Source of the DNA: Eurosta solidaginis
Taxonomy: Eukaryota > Arthropoda > Insecta > Diptera > Tephritidae
DNA: 64,000 nucleotides
Direction of reading: 5' to 3'
Assembly (NCBI RefSeq): GCF_040869045.1
Contig: NC_090319.1
Span: 13,596,314 to 13,660,313 of the forward strand
Numbering within the stretch: position 1 is the first letter of the stretch; every line of letters begins with the position of its first letter. The notes under the pieces were generated by a model. The model was given only the letters and a program-made list of their open reading frames with translations, was not told the DNA's origin and searched no databases. The position numbers and the translations under genes were made by a program. Shown piece by piece: positions 54,501-64,000 of this stretch.

Positions 54501-54740
54501 CTATCTCTTTTTTTTTGATTCACGCCGGTATTGCGCCCGCAAACTACTTATTTTTTTTATAACTGTATCCTTTGTGGCATCAGGATCTAGTTCTTTTAAT
54601 TTTTCGATTAAAGTCGCATAATCATTATTCTTTTTGATTCTATTACAATAATCTTTGCTTTTTACTTGCCACAATGATGGCAAAGATTTATACATTTCAA
54701 TATATTCACTCAGAAATTTTTTATTGTCCATTTTACTTTT
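54501..54740 (-). pseudogene. Harbinger-linked MADF/Myb-like protein remnant
   Basis: Minus strand from 54740: KKFLSEYIEMYKSLPSLWQV, then YCNRIKKNNDYATLIEKL and ISSLRAQYRRESKK, a MADF (Myb/SANT-like) DNA-binding domain. In Harbinger elements such a protein escorts the transposase to DNA. Only the first part remains. Confidence 0.75.
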
Positions 54741-54959
54741 CCGCGCACGTCTGTTCCGTTCAGAAATTACTACGATTATGAGCCATTTCGCCATACACGC
54801 GCGAACTGGCAAACACCACCATACACGACAGAAAAGGTCGCAGAAACATGACATAACGGGAATGTTCGCGGAAATGTTCGTGTCGTGTATTTGGCGCTTA
54901 ATAGCCTACTGTTTAAGTATAGCTCATTGTTGTACCCGACAGATAATTCATTTAGTTTT

Positions 54960-55314
54960 ATAAGAATATTTGGTTCTAAAACAAAAAACCGGTTCCAAAA
55001 AAGTAATTGGTTCCAAAAAAAGTTCTAGGCTCCAAATAAAAAACCGGTTAAAAAAAGAAATCAGTTCCAAAAAAATATTCCGCTCCAGATAGTAATCGGT
55101 TCCAAAAAATAATCGGTTTCAAAAAAGAGACTGGGTGAGAGCGGATATGTTTCCGCTTCCAAAAAAAGTAACCCGTTCCAAAAAAGTAGAAATTTTCAAC
55201 AAGTAATCGGTTCCAAACAAGGTAATCGATTCCAAAAAAAGGAAACGTTCCACAATTATAAGCGATTCCAAACAAGTGGCCATTTCCCAAAAGTAACCGG
55301 TTGCAAAAACGGAA
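54960..55314 (+). repeat. Degenerate short tandem repeat GGTTCCAAAAAAGTAATC
   Basis: About 18 imperfect units of 17-20 bases with the core GGTTCCAAAAAA. Minus-strand frames across it give repeated FGTDY/FWNR words only from the repeat. It runs directly into the SINE at 55315. Confidence 0.8.
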
Positions 55315-55523
55315 CCGACTCCGAAAGGCATCTGCAAGGCAAATGAATTTTCACTGAGAAGCTTTTAATGCCAGAAATACACTCGGAGTGTTTGCCAAAT
55401 CAATTCCGAGAGGTGACCCCGCCTAAAAAAATGTTTTTGTTTCTCATTTTAAACTTTTTTGTTTAAATTTTCGATATTGCTTTGACGGGGAGTTGAACCC
55501 ACGATCTTCGGTGTGGCGGCCGC
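55315..55523 (-). mobile_element. tRNA-derived SINE (copy 2, 3'-truncated)
   Basis: The minus strand starts GGCGGCCGCCACACCGAAG. The B box GGTTCAACTCC lies at 55499-55489, and the body includes CTTGCAGATGCCTTTCGGAG. It lacks the last 100 or so bases of the copy at 44483. Its head is more diverged. Confidence 0.8.
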
Positions 55524-55539
55524 CTGAGGTTGCATACCT

Positions 55540-55690
55540 CGGAGTTATTTTGGCCTGTAAATAGAACTGGAACATACATGGCGAGGACAAGTCTAATGAG
55601 GTCAGTACTGCTCTCTACGTCTCTAAAGCAACCGTAGGCAAAACGTGGACATTAATGCCACACATAAAACCTACTTAATGTTAATGTAAT
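55540..55690 (+). pseudogene. LINE reverse-transcriptase thumb fragment
   Basis: The plus strand reads VAYLGVILACK, then NWNIHGEDKSNEVSTALYVS and KATVGKTWTL, the segment after the RT palm in RNase H-bearing LINEs. Under 50 codons, with stops. Confidence 0.5.
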
Positions 55691-55767
55691 GGTATCTACT
55701 TAAAATATCTTTCCCGCTCCGTAAGTAATAGGCTACCAAACCATTGCAGTGTCTTTCAGGCAGAATT

Positions 55768-56027
55768 TACAGTTGTTGTTGTTGTAGCAATGTTTCGCCC
55801 CACCTAATAGCTGCGACCGATCACAAATTGTCATCAATATCCTCTAACGGGAGTCCAAGGAAACTTGCTGTTTCGACAGGGGTGGACCATAATGAAAGGG
55901 GCGTTAGAGGCATTGGTTCCATATTACAATTAAAGAGATGGTTGGTGTCATGTGGGGACACATTGCAAGCGGGGCATACATTTTGTATGTCGGGGTTGAT
56001 TCTGGATATGTAAGAACTTACAGTCAT
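55768..56027 (-). pseudogene. 5'-truncated copy of the 26311-30037 LINE
   Basis: The minus strand encodes SRINPDIQNVCPACNVSPHD and continues to SLWSTPVETASFLGLPLEDI with a stop, followed by the same 3' UTR and a (CAA)n tail (TTGTTGTTGTTG at 55771). The tail protein is better kept here than in the longer copy, where a deletion precedes it. Confidence 0.85.
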
Positions 56028-56029
56028 AA

Positions 56030-58015
56030 AGGATGCTGCTCGATGGCTACTATTCTAACATCTTACAAACATTGCTACGTACTCTGACATAAATGGCAAC
56101 CGAACTAGGCTCTTGATAATTCTCAACCGCCTGTCCCTAGGTCCATTGGTCGAGATATTAACGGAACACTATCTAATGGGAATACCAGACGAACGCATGG
56201 GAACCCCAACGAATGAATTCTCTCGGAGCAGTAGATATGAATAAAAAATAGCGAGTGTTCAGTATTTTCTCTGCAGATGCCTATCTCTGGTCATGGCATG
56301 TATGAAATGTCTTAACAAGCACTTCATCGTTTAGCGGAACTTTGCTCTGCGGTAATTGAAGGCATCCTTAACTACATTAGACGTAAGCAAGAGGGCAATA
56401 GTTCATTTAGTGGTATGACAATGGGCCTAATGGGCTGGCCTAAGTGTGCCCCATAGCCTTGTTAGCGGGGTAGCCACTGTAACCTGACCTACCCTAGCAC
56501 AAAAATATTCTGTTATCATTGCAGCTGCTGACCCAATTCCACCAATAAAACTCAATCAAAGTAAATATTGCTTTAACTCACTTTTATCCACCTCTCTTTC
56601 ATCCTTCGCTCAACCGCCAAAAAAGTGCTTGAAAACTTTTTCCATATCACTCCAAACGATCGTTGACTGAAAATGCAAAACTTTGCTTAAGACGAAAATA
56701 GAAAAAAGAAATCTGGTGTTGTCCAAAAACTCTGAAGCTCAATTTCTTCAATATCTTCCTAAACTTTTACGATTTTGTGCGCTATAATTTTGATAAATAT
56801 TAAATTGGCGCTTAATGTGCGCCCAAGTTTCCACAAGTTAGTTATGCTTTGCATTTATCGGTTGCCATCGCCAAGGAGCTATTGTGCCCTATATTTTTCT
56901 TAATAGCAGTACATACCTACGCAACAATCAACTTCCGTATTTGTGGCGCACTCAGATATTAACTTTTCATGTACTGTGTTTGGTGAAGCCTCAACGTCAG
57001 TGGGCCGCACGCAGTTCACATGCAGAATGTGTTCGAGATTTCCCAAAATCGTTTACATGGAGCATACGCGCATGACTACCAGCTCATAGTACAAAGGATT
57101 ATATAGAGTTGGTGGTTTGCAGCGCGTGCCGTGTAATTGCTAGCTTTTAAAACGCTTGTCTTACTTCTAAATTTCCTCCTATTACCCAACACTCTATCAT
57201 CCACAACCGCAGATCCCGCAAACTGCCACCACAATACAAGTCGCAAGCACTTCATTTGTTTATGGTGGTGTTGGTTCATCGATTTATTGTTGTTGCTTTG
57301 TTGTGGTGGCGTTGTGACACGAGATATCGAATTGCTGAGCTTTTTTGACTGTGCGTCAGCACATAGTTACCCAGTACCGTTACTCGTACTACAGTTACTC
57401 CTGCTAACATACATACGAGATTGTGCTGGTGTATTGTGACCTGTTTTTTGTTTTGTTGTGCTGCCGACATTTGATTGTTGCAAACAAACCGAATCGTTCA
57501 CGGATGTTATTAAAGCAGGTGTTTTAAGCTGAGGCTTTTCGTTTTTTTTCGTACACGAAGTATTTTGTTCTTGCATTAACAACATTCGGTACAATTCTTC
57601 GCATTATGGTTAATTTAACCGAGTTTATGTCATGAGAACGGATTTGTTTAGTAATTTCAACAGAAGAGAAACAGTTGGTCGCAACAGTATTCTGTAAAAA
57701 TAACAGATTCCCGGTCAATATAAATGATTTTCCTCTTAAAAGAACTGATTTCATTAGTCATTTGAACAGCGCACAACTGTTAATACTACGCAAATCATCG
57801 CCTAATTTAAAAGAGAAACTTACACTCACAGTACTCACTTCTTTCTTCTTATGATGATGGTGCCACAGAAATCTCTGTCATATCAACAGCATTCTTTGTT
57901 ATTGACGGAAATTTGTTATTTTAACAGTTTTCATTGGTATTCTTAGGATTGTCACCCTAAAAAATAAAAAATTGTGAAATGAACAGAGCTATGACATACG
58001 TATGATGACGTTTTT
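56030..58015. other. Gene-free stretch
   Basis: Short open frames near 57076-57600 on both strands have no recognised domain and overlap one another. The 56400-56510 part (GGGCTGGCCTAAGTGTGCCC) is GC-richer and may be the end of a LINE UTR. No gene is supported. Confidence 0.4.
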
Positions 58016-58020
58016 TTTTA

Positions 58021-61000
58021 TACTCAGTTGAGCAGAGCTCACAGAGTATATTAACTTTGATTGGACAACGGTTGGTTGTACAGGTATACAGGAATCGAGA
58101 TAGATATAGACTTCCATATATCAAAATCATCAGTATCGAAAAAAAATTTGATAGAGCCATGTCCGTCCGTCCGTCCGTCTGTCCGTTAACACGATAACTT
58201 GAGTAAATTTTGAGGTATCTTGATGAAATTTGGTATGTAGATTCCTGGGCACTCATCTCAGATCGCTGTTTAAAATGAACGATATCGGACTATTACCACG
58301 CCCACTTTTTCGATATCGAAAATTTCGAAAAACCGAAAAAATGCGATAATTCATTTCCAAAGGCGGTTAAAGCGATGAAACTTGGTGGATGGGTTGACGT
58401 TATGACGCAGAATATAACATTAGTAAGATTTTGGACAATGGGCGTGGCACCGCCCACTTTTACAAGAAGGTAATTTAAAAGTTTTGCAAGCTGTAATTTG
58501 GCAGTCGTTGAAGATATCATGATGAAATTTGGCAGGAACGTTACTACTATTACTATATATGTGCTTAATAAAAATTAGCAAAATTGGATGAAGAACACGC
58601 CCACTTTTTAAAAAAAATTTTTCTAAAATTCAAATTTTAACAAAAAATTTAATATCTTTACTGTATGTAAGTAAATTAAGTCAAAATTCAACTCCAGTAA
58701 TGATATGATGCAACAAAATACAATAATAAAAGAAAATTTCAAAATGGGCGTGGCTCCGCCCATTTTCATTTAGTTTGTCTAGAATACTTTTAATGCCATA
58801 AGTCGAACAAACATTTACCAATCCTTCTCAAATTTGGTAGGGGCATAGATTCTATGACGGTAACTGTTCTCTGTGAAAATGGGCGAAATCGGTGGAAGCC
58901 ACGCCCAGTTTTTATACACAGTCCACCGTCTGTCCTTCCGCTCGGCCGTTAACACAATAACTTGAGCAAAAACCGATATATCTTTACTAAACTTAGCCCA
59001 CGTACTTATCTGAACTCCCTTTATCTTGGTATAAAAAATGGCCGAAATCCGACCATAACCACGCCCACTTTATCGATATCGAAAATTACGAAAAATGAAA
59101 AAAATGCCATAATTCTATACCAAATACGAAAAAAGGGATGAAACATTGTAACTGGATTGGTTTATTGACGCAAAATATAACTTTGGAAAAACTTTGTAAA
59201 ATGGGTGTGACACCTACCATATTAAGTAGAAGAAAATGAAAAAGTTCTAAAAGGCGAAATCAACAGCCCTTGGAATCTTGGCAGGAATACTGTTAGTGGT
59301 ATTGCATATATAAATAAATTAGCAGTACCCGACAGATGATTTTCTGGATCACCTGGTCCACATTTTGGTCGATATCGCGAGAACGCCTTCACATATACAT
59401 CTAAGGGCCACTCGCTTTTAAAACCCTCATTAATACCTTTAATTTGATATCCATATCGTACAAACACATTCTAGAGTCACCCCTGACCCACCCTAATGGC
59501 GATATCTCGAAAAGGCGTCCACCTATAGACCTAATGCCCACTCCCTCTTAAAATGCTCAGTAACACCTTTCGTTTGATACCCATATCGCACAAACATTCT
59601 AGAGTCACCCCTGGCCCACCCTAATGGCGATATCTCGAAAAGGCGTCCACCTATAGACCTAATGTCCACTCCCCCTTAAAATGCTCAGTAACACCTTTCG
59701 TTTGATACCCATATCGTACAAACATTCTAGAGTCACCCCTGGCCTACCCTAATGGCGATATCTCGAAAATGCGTCCACCTATAGACCTAATGCCCACTCC
59801 CTCTTAAAATGCTCAGTAACACCTTTCGTTTGATACCCATATCGTACAAACATTCTAGAGTCACCCCTGGCCCACCCTAATGGCGATATCTCGAAAAGGC
59901 GTCCACCTATAGACCTAATGCCCACTCCCTCTTAAAATGCTCAGTAACACCTTTTGTTTGATACCCATATCGCACAAACATTTTAGAGTCACCCTTGGTC
60001 CACCTTTATGGCGATATCTCGAAAAGGCGTCCACCTATAGAACTAAGGATTACTCCCTTTTAAAATACTCATTACCACCTTTCATTTGATACCCATATCG
60101 TACAAACACATTCTAGAGTCACCCTGGCCCACCCTAATGGCGATATCTCGAAAAGGCGTCCCTCTATAGACCTAATGCCCACTCCCTCTTAAAATGCTCA
60201 GTAACACCTTTCGTTTGATACCCATATTGTACAAACATTCTAGAGTCACCCTTGGTCCACCTTTATGGCGATATCTCGAAAAGGCGTCCACCTATAGAAC
60301 TAAGGATTACTCCCTTTTAAAATACTCATTACCACCTTTCATTTGATACCCATATCGTACAAACACATTCTAGAGTCACCCCTGCCCACCCTAATGGCGA
60401 TATCTCGAAAAGGCGTGCACCTATAGACCTAATGCCCACTCCCTCTTAAAATGCTCAGTAACACCTTTCGTTTGATACCCATATCGTACAGACATTCTAG
60501 AGTCAACCCTGGCCCACCCTAATGGCGATATCTCGAAAAGGCGTCCACCTATAGACCTAATGCCCACTCCCTCTTAAAATGCTTAGTAACACCTTTCGTT
60601 TGATACCCATATCGTACAAACATTCTAGAGTCACCCTTGGTCCACCTTTATGGCGATATCTCGAAAAGGCGTCCACCTATAGAACTAAGGATTACTCCCT
60701 TTTAAAATACTCATTACCACCTTTCATTTGATACTCATATCGTACAAACACATTCTAGAGTCACCCCTGGCCCACCCTAATGGCGATATCTCGAAAAGGC
60801 GTCCACCTATAGACCCAATGCCCACTCCCTCTTAAAATGCTCAGTAACACCTTTCGTTTGATACCCATATCGTACAAACATTCTAGAGTCACCATTGGTC
60901 CACCTTTATGGCGATATCTCGAAAAGGCGTCCACCTATAGAACTAAGGATTACTCCCTTTTAAAATTCTCATTACCACCTTTCATTTGATACCCATATCG

Positions 61001-62160
61001 TACAAACACATTCTAGAGTCACCCCTGGCCCACCCTAATGGCGATATCTCGAAAAGGCGTCCACCTATAGACCTAATGCCCACTCCCTCTTAAAATGCTC
61101 AGTAACACCTTTCGTTTGATACCCATATCGTACAAACATTCTAGAGTCACCCTTGGTCCACCTTTATGGCGATATCTCGAAAAGGCGTCCACCTATAGAA
61201 CTAAGGATTACTCCCTTTTAAAATACTCATCACCGCCTTTCATTTGATACCCATATCGTACAAACACTTTCTAGAGTCACCCCTGGCCCACCCTAATGGC
61301 GATATTTCGAAAAGGCGTCCACCTATAGACCTAATGCCCACTCCCTTTTAAAATGCTCAGTAACACCTTTCGTTTGATACCCATATCGTACAAACATTCT
61401 AGTGTCACCCCTGGCGCACCCTAATGGCGACATCTCGAAAAGGCGTCCACCTATAGACCTAATGCCCACTCCCTCTTAAAATGCTCAGTAACACCTTTCA
61501 TTTGATTCCCATATCGTACAAACACATTCTAGAGTCACCCCTGGTCCACCTTTATGGCGATATCTCGAAACGGCGTCCACCTATGGAACTAAGGATCACT
61601 CCCTTTGAAAATACTCATTAACACCTTTCATTTGATACCCATATCGTATAAACATATTCTAGAGTCACCCCTGGTCCACCTTTATGGCGATTTCTCGAAA
61701 AGGCGTTCACCTATAGAACTAAAACCATTTCCCTTTTAAAATACTCTTTACCACCTTTCATTTGATACCCATATCGTACAAACACATTCTAGAGTCACCC
61801 CTGGCCCACCTTAATGGCGATATCTCGAAAAGGCGTCCACCGATAGACCTAAGGCCCGCTCCCTCTTAAAATGCTCAGTAACACCTTTCATTTGATACCC
61901 ATATCGTACAAACAAATTCTAGAGTCAGCCCTGGTCCACCTTTATGGCAATATCCCTAAATGGCGTCCATCCATAGAACTATGGCCTACTCTCTCTTAAA
62001 ATACTCTTTAATACCTTCCATTTGATACACATGTCATACAACCACATTCCAGGGTTACCCTAGGTTCATTTTCCTACATGGTGATTTTCCTTATTTTGTC
62101 TCCATAGCTCTCAACTGAGTATGTAATGTTCGGTTACACCCGAACTTAGCCTTCCTTACT
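58021..62160 (+). mobile_element. 4.1 kb non-coding element, GTTCGGTTACACCCGAAC-ending family (long member)
   Basis: Begins TACTCAGTTGAG (58021-58032), which is exactly inverted at 62110-62121 (CTCAACTGAGTA), and ends GTTCGGTTACACCCGAAC then TTCCTTACTTG. It contains a GTCCGTCCGTCCGTCTGTCC tract, repeated GGGCGTGGCACCGCCCAC motifs, and a 2.7 kb satellite. It is the long version of 5838-6937. No ORF supports a transposase or RT, so its class is uncertain. Confidence 0.75.
59330..62040 (+). repeat. Satellite array, 128-130 bp unit, about 21 copies
   Basis: GATATCTCGAAAAGGCGTCC recurs at 59501, 59629, 59757, 59885, 60013, 60142, 60270 and 60399, every 128-129 bases. Two monomer types can be told apart: A (CACCCTAATGGCG, AGACCTAATGCCCAC, TGCTCAGTAACACC) and B (CACCTTTATGGCG, AGAACTAAGGATTAC, TACTCATTACCACC). 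Between about 60000 and 61250 they largely alternate, a young dimeric higher-order repeat; the outer monomers are more mixed. Confidence 0.9.
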
Positions 62161-62164
62161 TGTT

Positions 62165-63101
62165 TTATTATAATTTTTTTTTTGATGAATTCATAATCAA
62201 CAATTCGAGCAGCTATTTTATGCGATGGATAAAAATTTACAGGTTGAATTGGTCCGTAATTCGGTTCATTTTACTATTTTACATCCTAATAGTTAACTTT
62301 TTCCGACTCGACCTCGGTGGTGATCTTTGTTTATGATGACCCAACGTATCCATATTTCGCTGCTGCCACCGGTGGATTTCGAGAGAATTTCTTTCTAAGC
62401 CCAAGCATCAACGCTAACATGCCAACCCAATATAAACGCACGCAAGCATGAGATGCCGAATAGTTTTAGGGATTAACAGAGTTAATCGCCCATGCTAGTA
62501 AGCTTTCTTCATGAATGCTTTAATTACATTTTATTGATATTGGAAGTATGGATGTCCAAACGTCAAACACAAACAAGCGGCACCCGTTTTCTACAAGAAA
62601 TAGCGCCGAATCGGGAGCTTTTAATGTGCTTTCGGAGCAGAAACTTTAAGAATCAACTCCTGATTACTTTCCGGATAATATCAATAATCTTCCATGATCA
62701 TATCAGGATAATTTTCGGATAATTGAAAGGTAATATCTGCATTGTTTTTGGGATAATTCCGAGACTATTTCGTTGTCATTTCGATACTGTTTTTATGATG
62801 GTTTTGGGGCTAATTCAGGATCCTTCCTACACTATTTCGAATTATTTCCTATTTATTTGATTGTATTCAGGATTATTTCGGGGCTATTTTTACACCAATT
62901 ATCTCTAGATTATGTTGTCTTAAGGACCATCGTGAGACTATGTTTGGGAACCTCGAAAATTTAAATAATTTTTCATTTATGAGAGGTTCGCACGGCTTAT
63001 GAACTTTGTGAGCTTTCATGACTGGTGCTTATATAATTTTTCTAAGACGCATTTTTTTACAATAAAATAAAAATTATGTGCATTGTTCTCTTTCCATGCA
63101 G
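62165..63101. other. Upstream intron of Aquarius, no exon seen
   Basis: Ends with the splice acceptor TCTTTCCATGCAG at 63101. No exon matching the N-terminal part of Aquarius is visible here or further left in the window, so the intron may be long. Short GGATTATTTCGGGGCTATTT-type repeats occur at 62640-62940. Confidence 0.5.
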
Positions 63102-63927
63102 CTTCTCGATATGCTGAAATTTTATACACGCTTCGAAATTAGCGACGTCACCGGTGACTCACTCACCGATCATCAGATGACACAGCTACACTATAAAAAA
63201 ATCACTTCACTACAACGTGCTGCTTTCGCCAAGTTTCCCGATCTACGCCTATTCGCATTATCGAATGTCGCAAATGTCGACACTCGTGATTCTCTACAAC
63301 GTCACTTTGGCGCTCTAAATGCTGCGGCACTCAAAGCAATTGCTTCGTTTTTGAATTTGGTACCCGAAGTACTAGAACCACCTTTTCAATGGCATCGTCT
63401 CGATGATGAGTTTCTCAAGGAACTTTTGATAACACGACACGAGCGCCGTTGCTCACAACTGGAAGCACTCAATGAGATGCCACTATATCCCACAGAAGAT
63501 ATTATTTGGGATGAAAATATTGTACCATCTGAATATTTTTCGGGTGAAGGTTGTTTAGCTTTGCCGAAGTTGAATTTACAATTTCTCACATTGCACGATT
63601 ATTTGTTACGTAATTTTAATCTCTTTCGTTTGGAATCTACTTATGAGATACGACAAGATATCGAGGATGCTGTAAGTCGTATGCTACCATGGCAATCGGA
63701 GGATGGTGATGTGGTTTTTGGTGGTTGGGCGCGAATGGCGCTACCAATCGCCTCATTCGCTGTGGTAGAGGTAACAAAGCCACATATTGGCGAAAGAAAA
63801 CCTTCGAGGGTGCGCGCTGATGTTTCGGTAACATTGTCGGTACGCAAAGAAATCAAGGAAGAATGGGAGAATTTGCGTAAGCATGATGTTTGTTTTCTAA
63901 TAACAGTTAAGCCAACAAAGCCTTATG
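63102..63927 (+). CDS. AQR: Aquarius (intron-binding spliceosomal helicase), internal exon
   Basis: An exon of 275 codons plus one base from acceptor CATGCAG (63101) to donor GTGAGT (63928). It starts [20 protein letters not shown] and includes [24 protein letters not shown]-type substitutes, [53 protein letters not shown] and [14 protein letters not shown]. These are hallmarks of the armadillo-to-beta-barrel part before the SF1 helicase of Aquarius. Aquarius binds introns upstream of the branch point in the spliceosome, in the nucleus. The ATG at 63078 lies in the intron and is not the start. Confidence 0.95.
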
Positions 63928-63987
63928 GTGAGTAAACCTCAAAGTATACTAAGTATTCTGAAAATTTATTTTGCATCTTTCTTGAAG

Positions 63988-64000
63988 GTACCAAATATAA
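63988..64000 (+). CDS. AQR: Aquarius, start of the next exon (cut by window end)
   Basis: After a 60-base intron with acceptor CTTGAAG (63987), the exon begins GTACCAAATATAA. Joined to the G at 63927 it continues PYG-TKY, as expected for Aquarius. Confidence 0.85.

Larger units (their letters stand above)
54108..54898. mobile_element. PIF/Harbinger element, internally deleted, TAA TSD
   Basis: 791 bp. About 40 bp inverted ends share CCAAATACACGACACGAACA and TTTCCGC(A/G)AACATTCC; the left arm has a 9 bp internal doubling (ACCAAATAC twice). TAA flanks at 54105-54107 and 54899-54901. It carries two opposite, facing ORF remnants, transposase (+) and a MADF/Myb-like protein (-), the gene pair characteristic of this superfamily. 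Confidence 0.85.

Noticed and set aside
55048..55337. Minus-strand frames with FGTDY repeats
   Set aside because: Produced by the GGTTCCAAAAAA tandem repeat; no gene signals.
57076..57600. Overlapping short frames on both strands
   Set aside because: No domain, no homology I recognise, and mutual overlap; likely chance.
59330..62040. Regular repeat spacing that could suggest a CRISPR-like array
   Set aside because: Monomers are 128 bp with no separate unique spacers, and the genome is eukaryotic; it is a satellite.
63078..63101. ATG at 63078 as the Aquarius start codon
   Set aside because: The 24 bases before CTTCTCGAT form a splice acceptor tract, and Aquarius proteins continue upstream of LLDMLKFY.

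Overview
This is eukaryotic DNA, almost certainly from a higher fly and most likely a tephritid fruit fly. The evidence is a methuselah-like GPCR gene with GT-AG introns, the Aquarius splicing factor, chymotrypsin-fold genes with fly-type TATA boxes, and LINE, SINE and DNA-transposon families of the kind common in tephritids. The species assignment is inference; the window holds no decisive marker. It is AT-rich and gene-poor, and most of it is mobile-element debris, often nested.

Layout. 1-2.2 kb: hexamer repeat, then a piggyBac-type element with TTAA target duplications. 3.2-5.0 kb and 22.3-24.1 kb: two copies of a duplicated block, each with an intact intronless serine-protease-homologue gene on the minus strand; both proteins have lost the catalytic serine. 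5.6-19.2 kb: two copies of another duplicated unit, split by different insertions (a 5.4 kb LOA/Lian-like LINE that itself contains a 216 bp palindrome, BEL/Pao debris, LINE fragments). 19.2-22 kb: a patchwork of LINE and Ty3/gypsy gag pieces. 24.4-30.5 kb: LINE fragments with nested MITEs, then an almost full-length LINE with an 8 bp target duplication, zinc-finger ORF1 and a 2A-like NPGP motif.

31.9-49.1 kb (minus strand): the main gene, a complete methuselah-like seven-transmembrane receptor in seven coding exons. I joined these by eye with consistent splice sites and phases. Its first intron is 12.3 kb and holds two solo LTRs (one split by a Transib with RSS-like ends), a cox1 NUMT, a hAT element carrying two MITEs, a tRNA-derived SINE, a Helitron-like element, RTE fragments and a SINE-like insertion in a hairpin.

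49-62 kb: pyrimidine-rich upstream sequence, a second copy of an inverted dispersed repeat, a minisatellite, a PIF/Harbinger remnant, a second SINE, and a 4.1 kb element with matching inverted ends that carries about 21 copies of a 128 bp satellite. 63.1-64 kb (plus strand): an internal exon of Aquarius, with the next exon starting just before the window ends.

The cellular genes (receptor, spliceosome helicase, two protease homologues) do not form a functional cluster. I found no convincing undescribed multi-gene system. The most interesting signals are the Transib ends, the triad-lacking protease pair, the 2A-like LINE ORF1, the alternating satellite, and a short GC-box-like inverted motif shared by several unrelated repeats.
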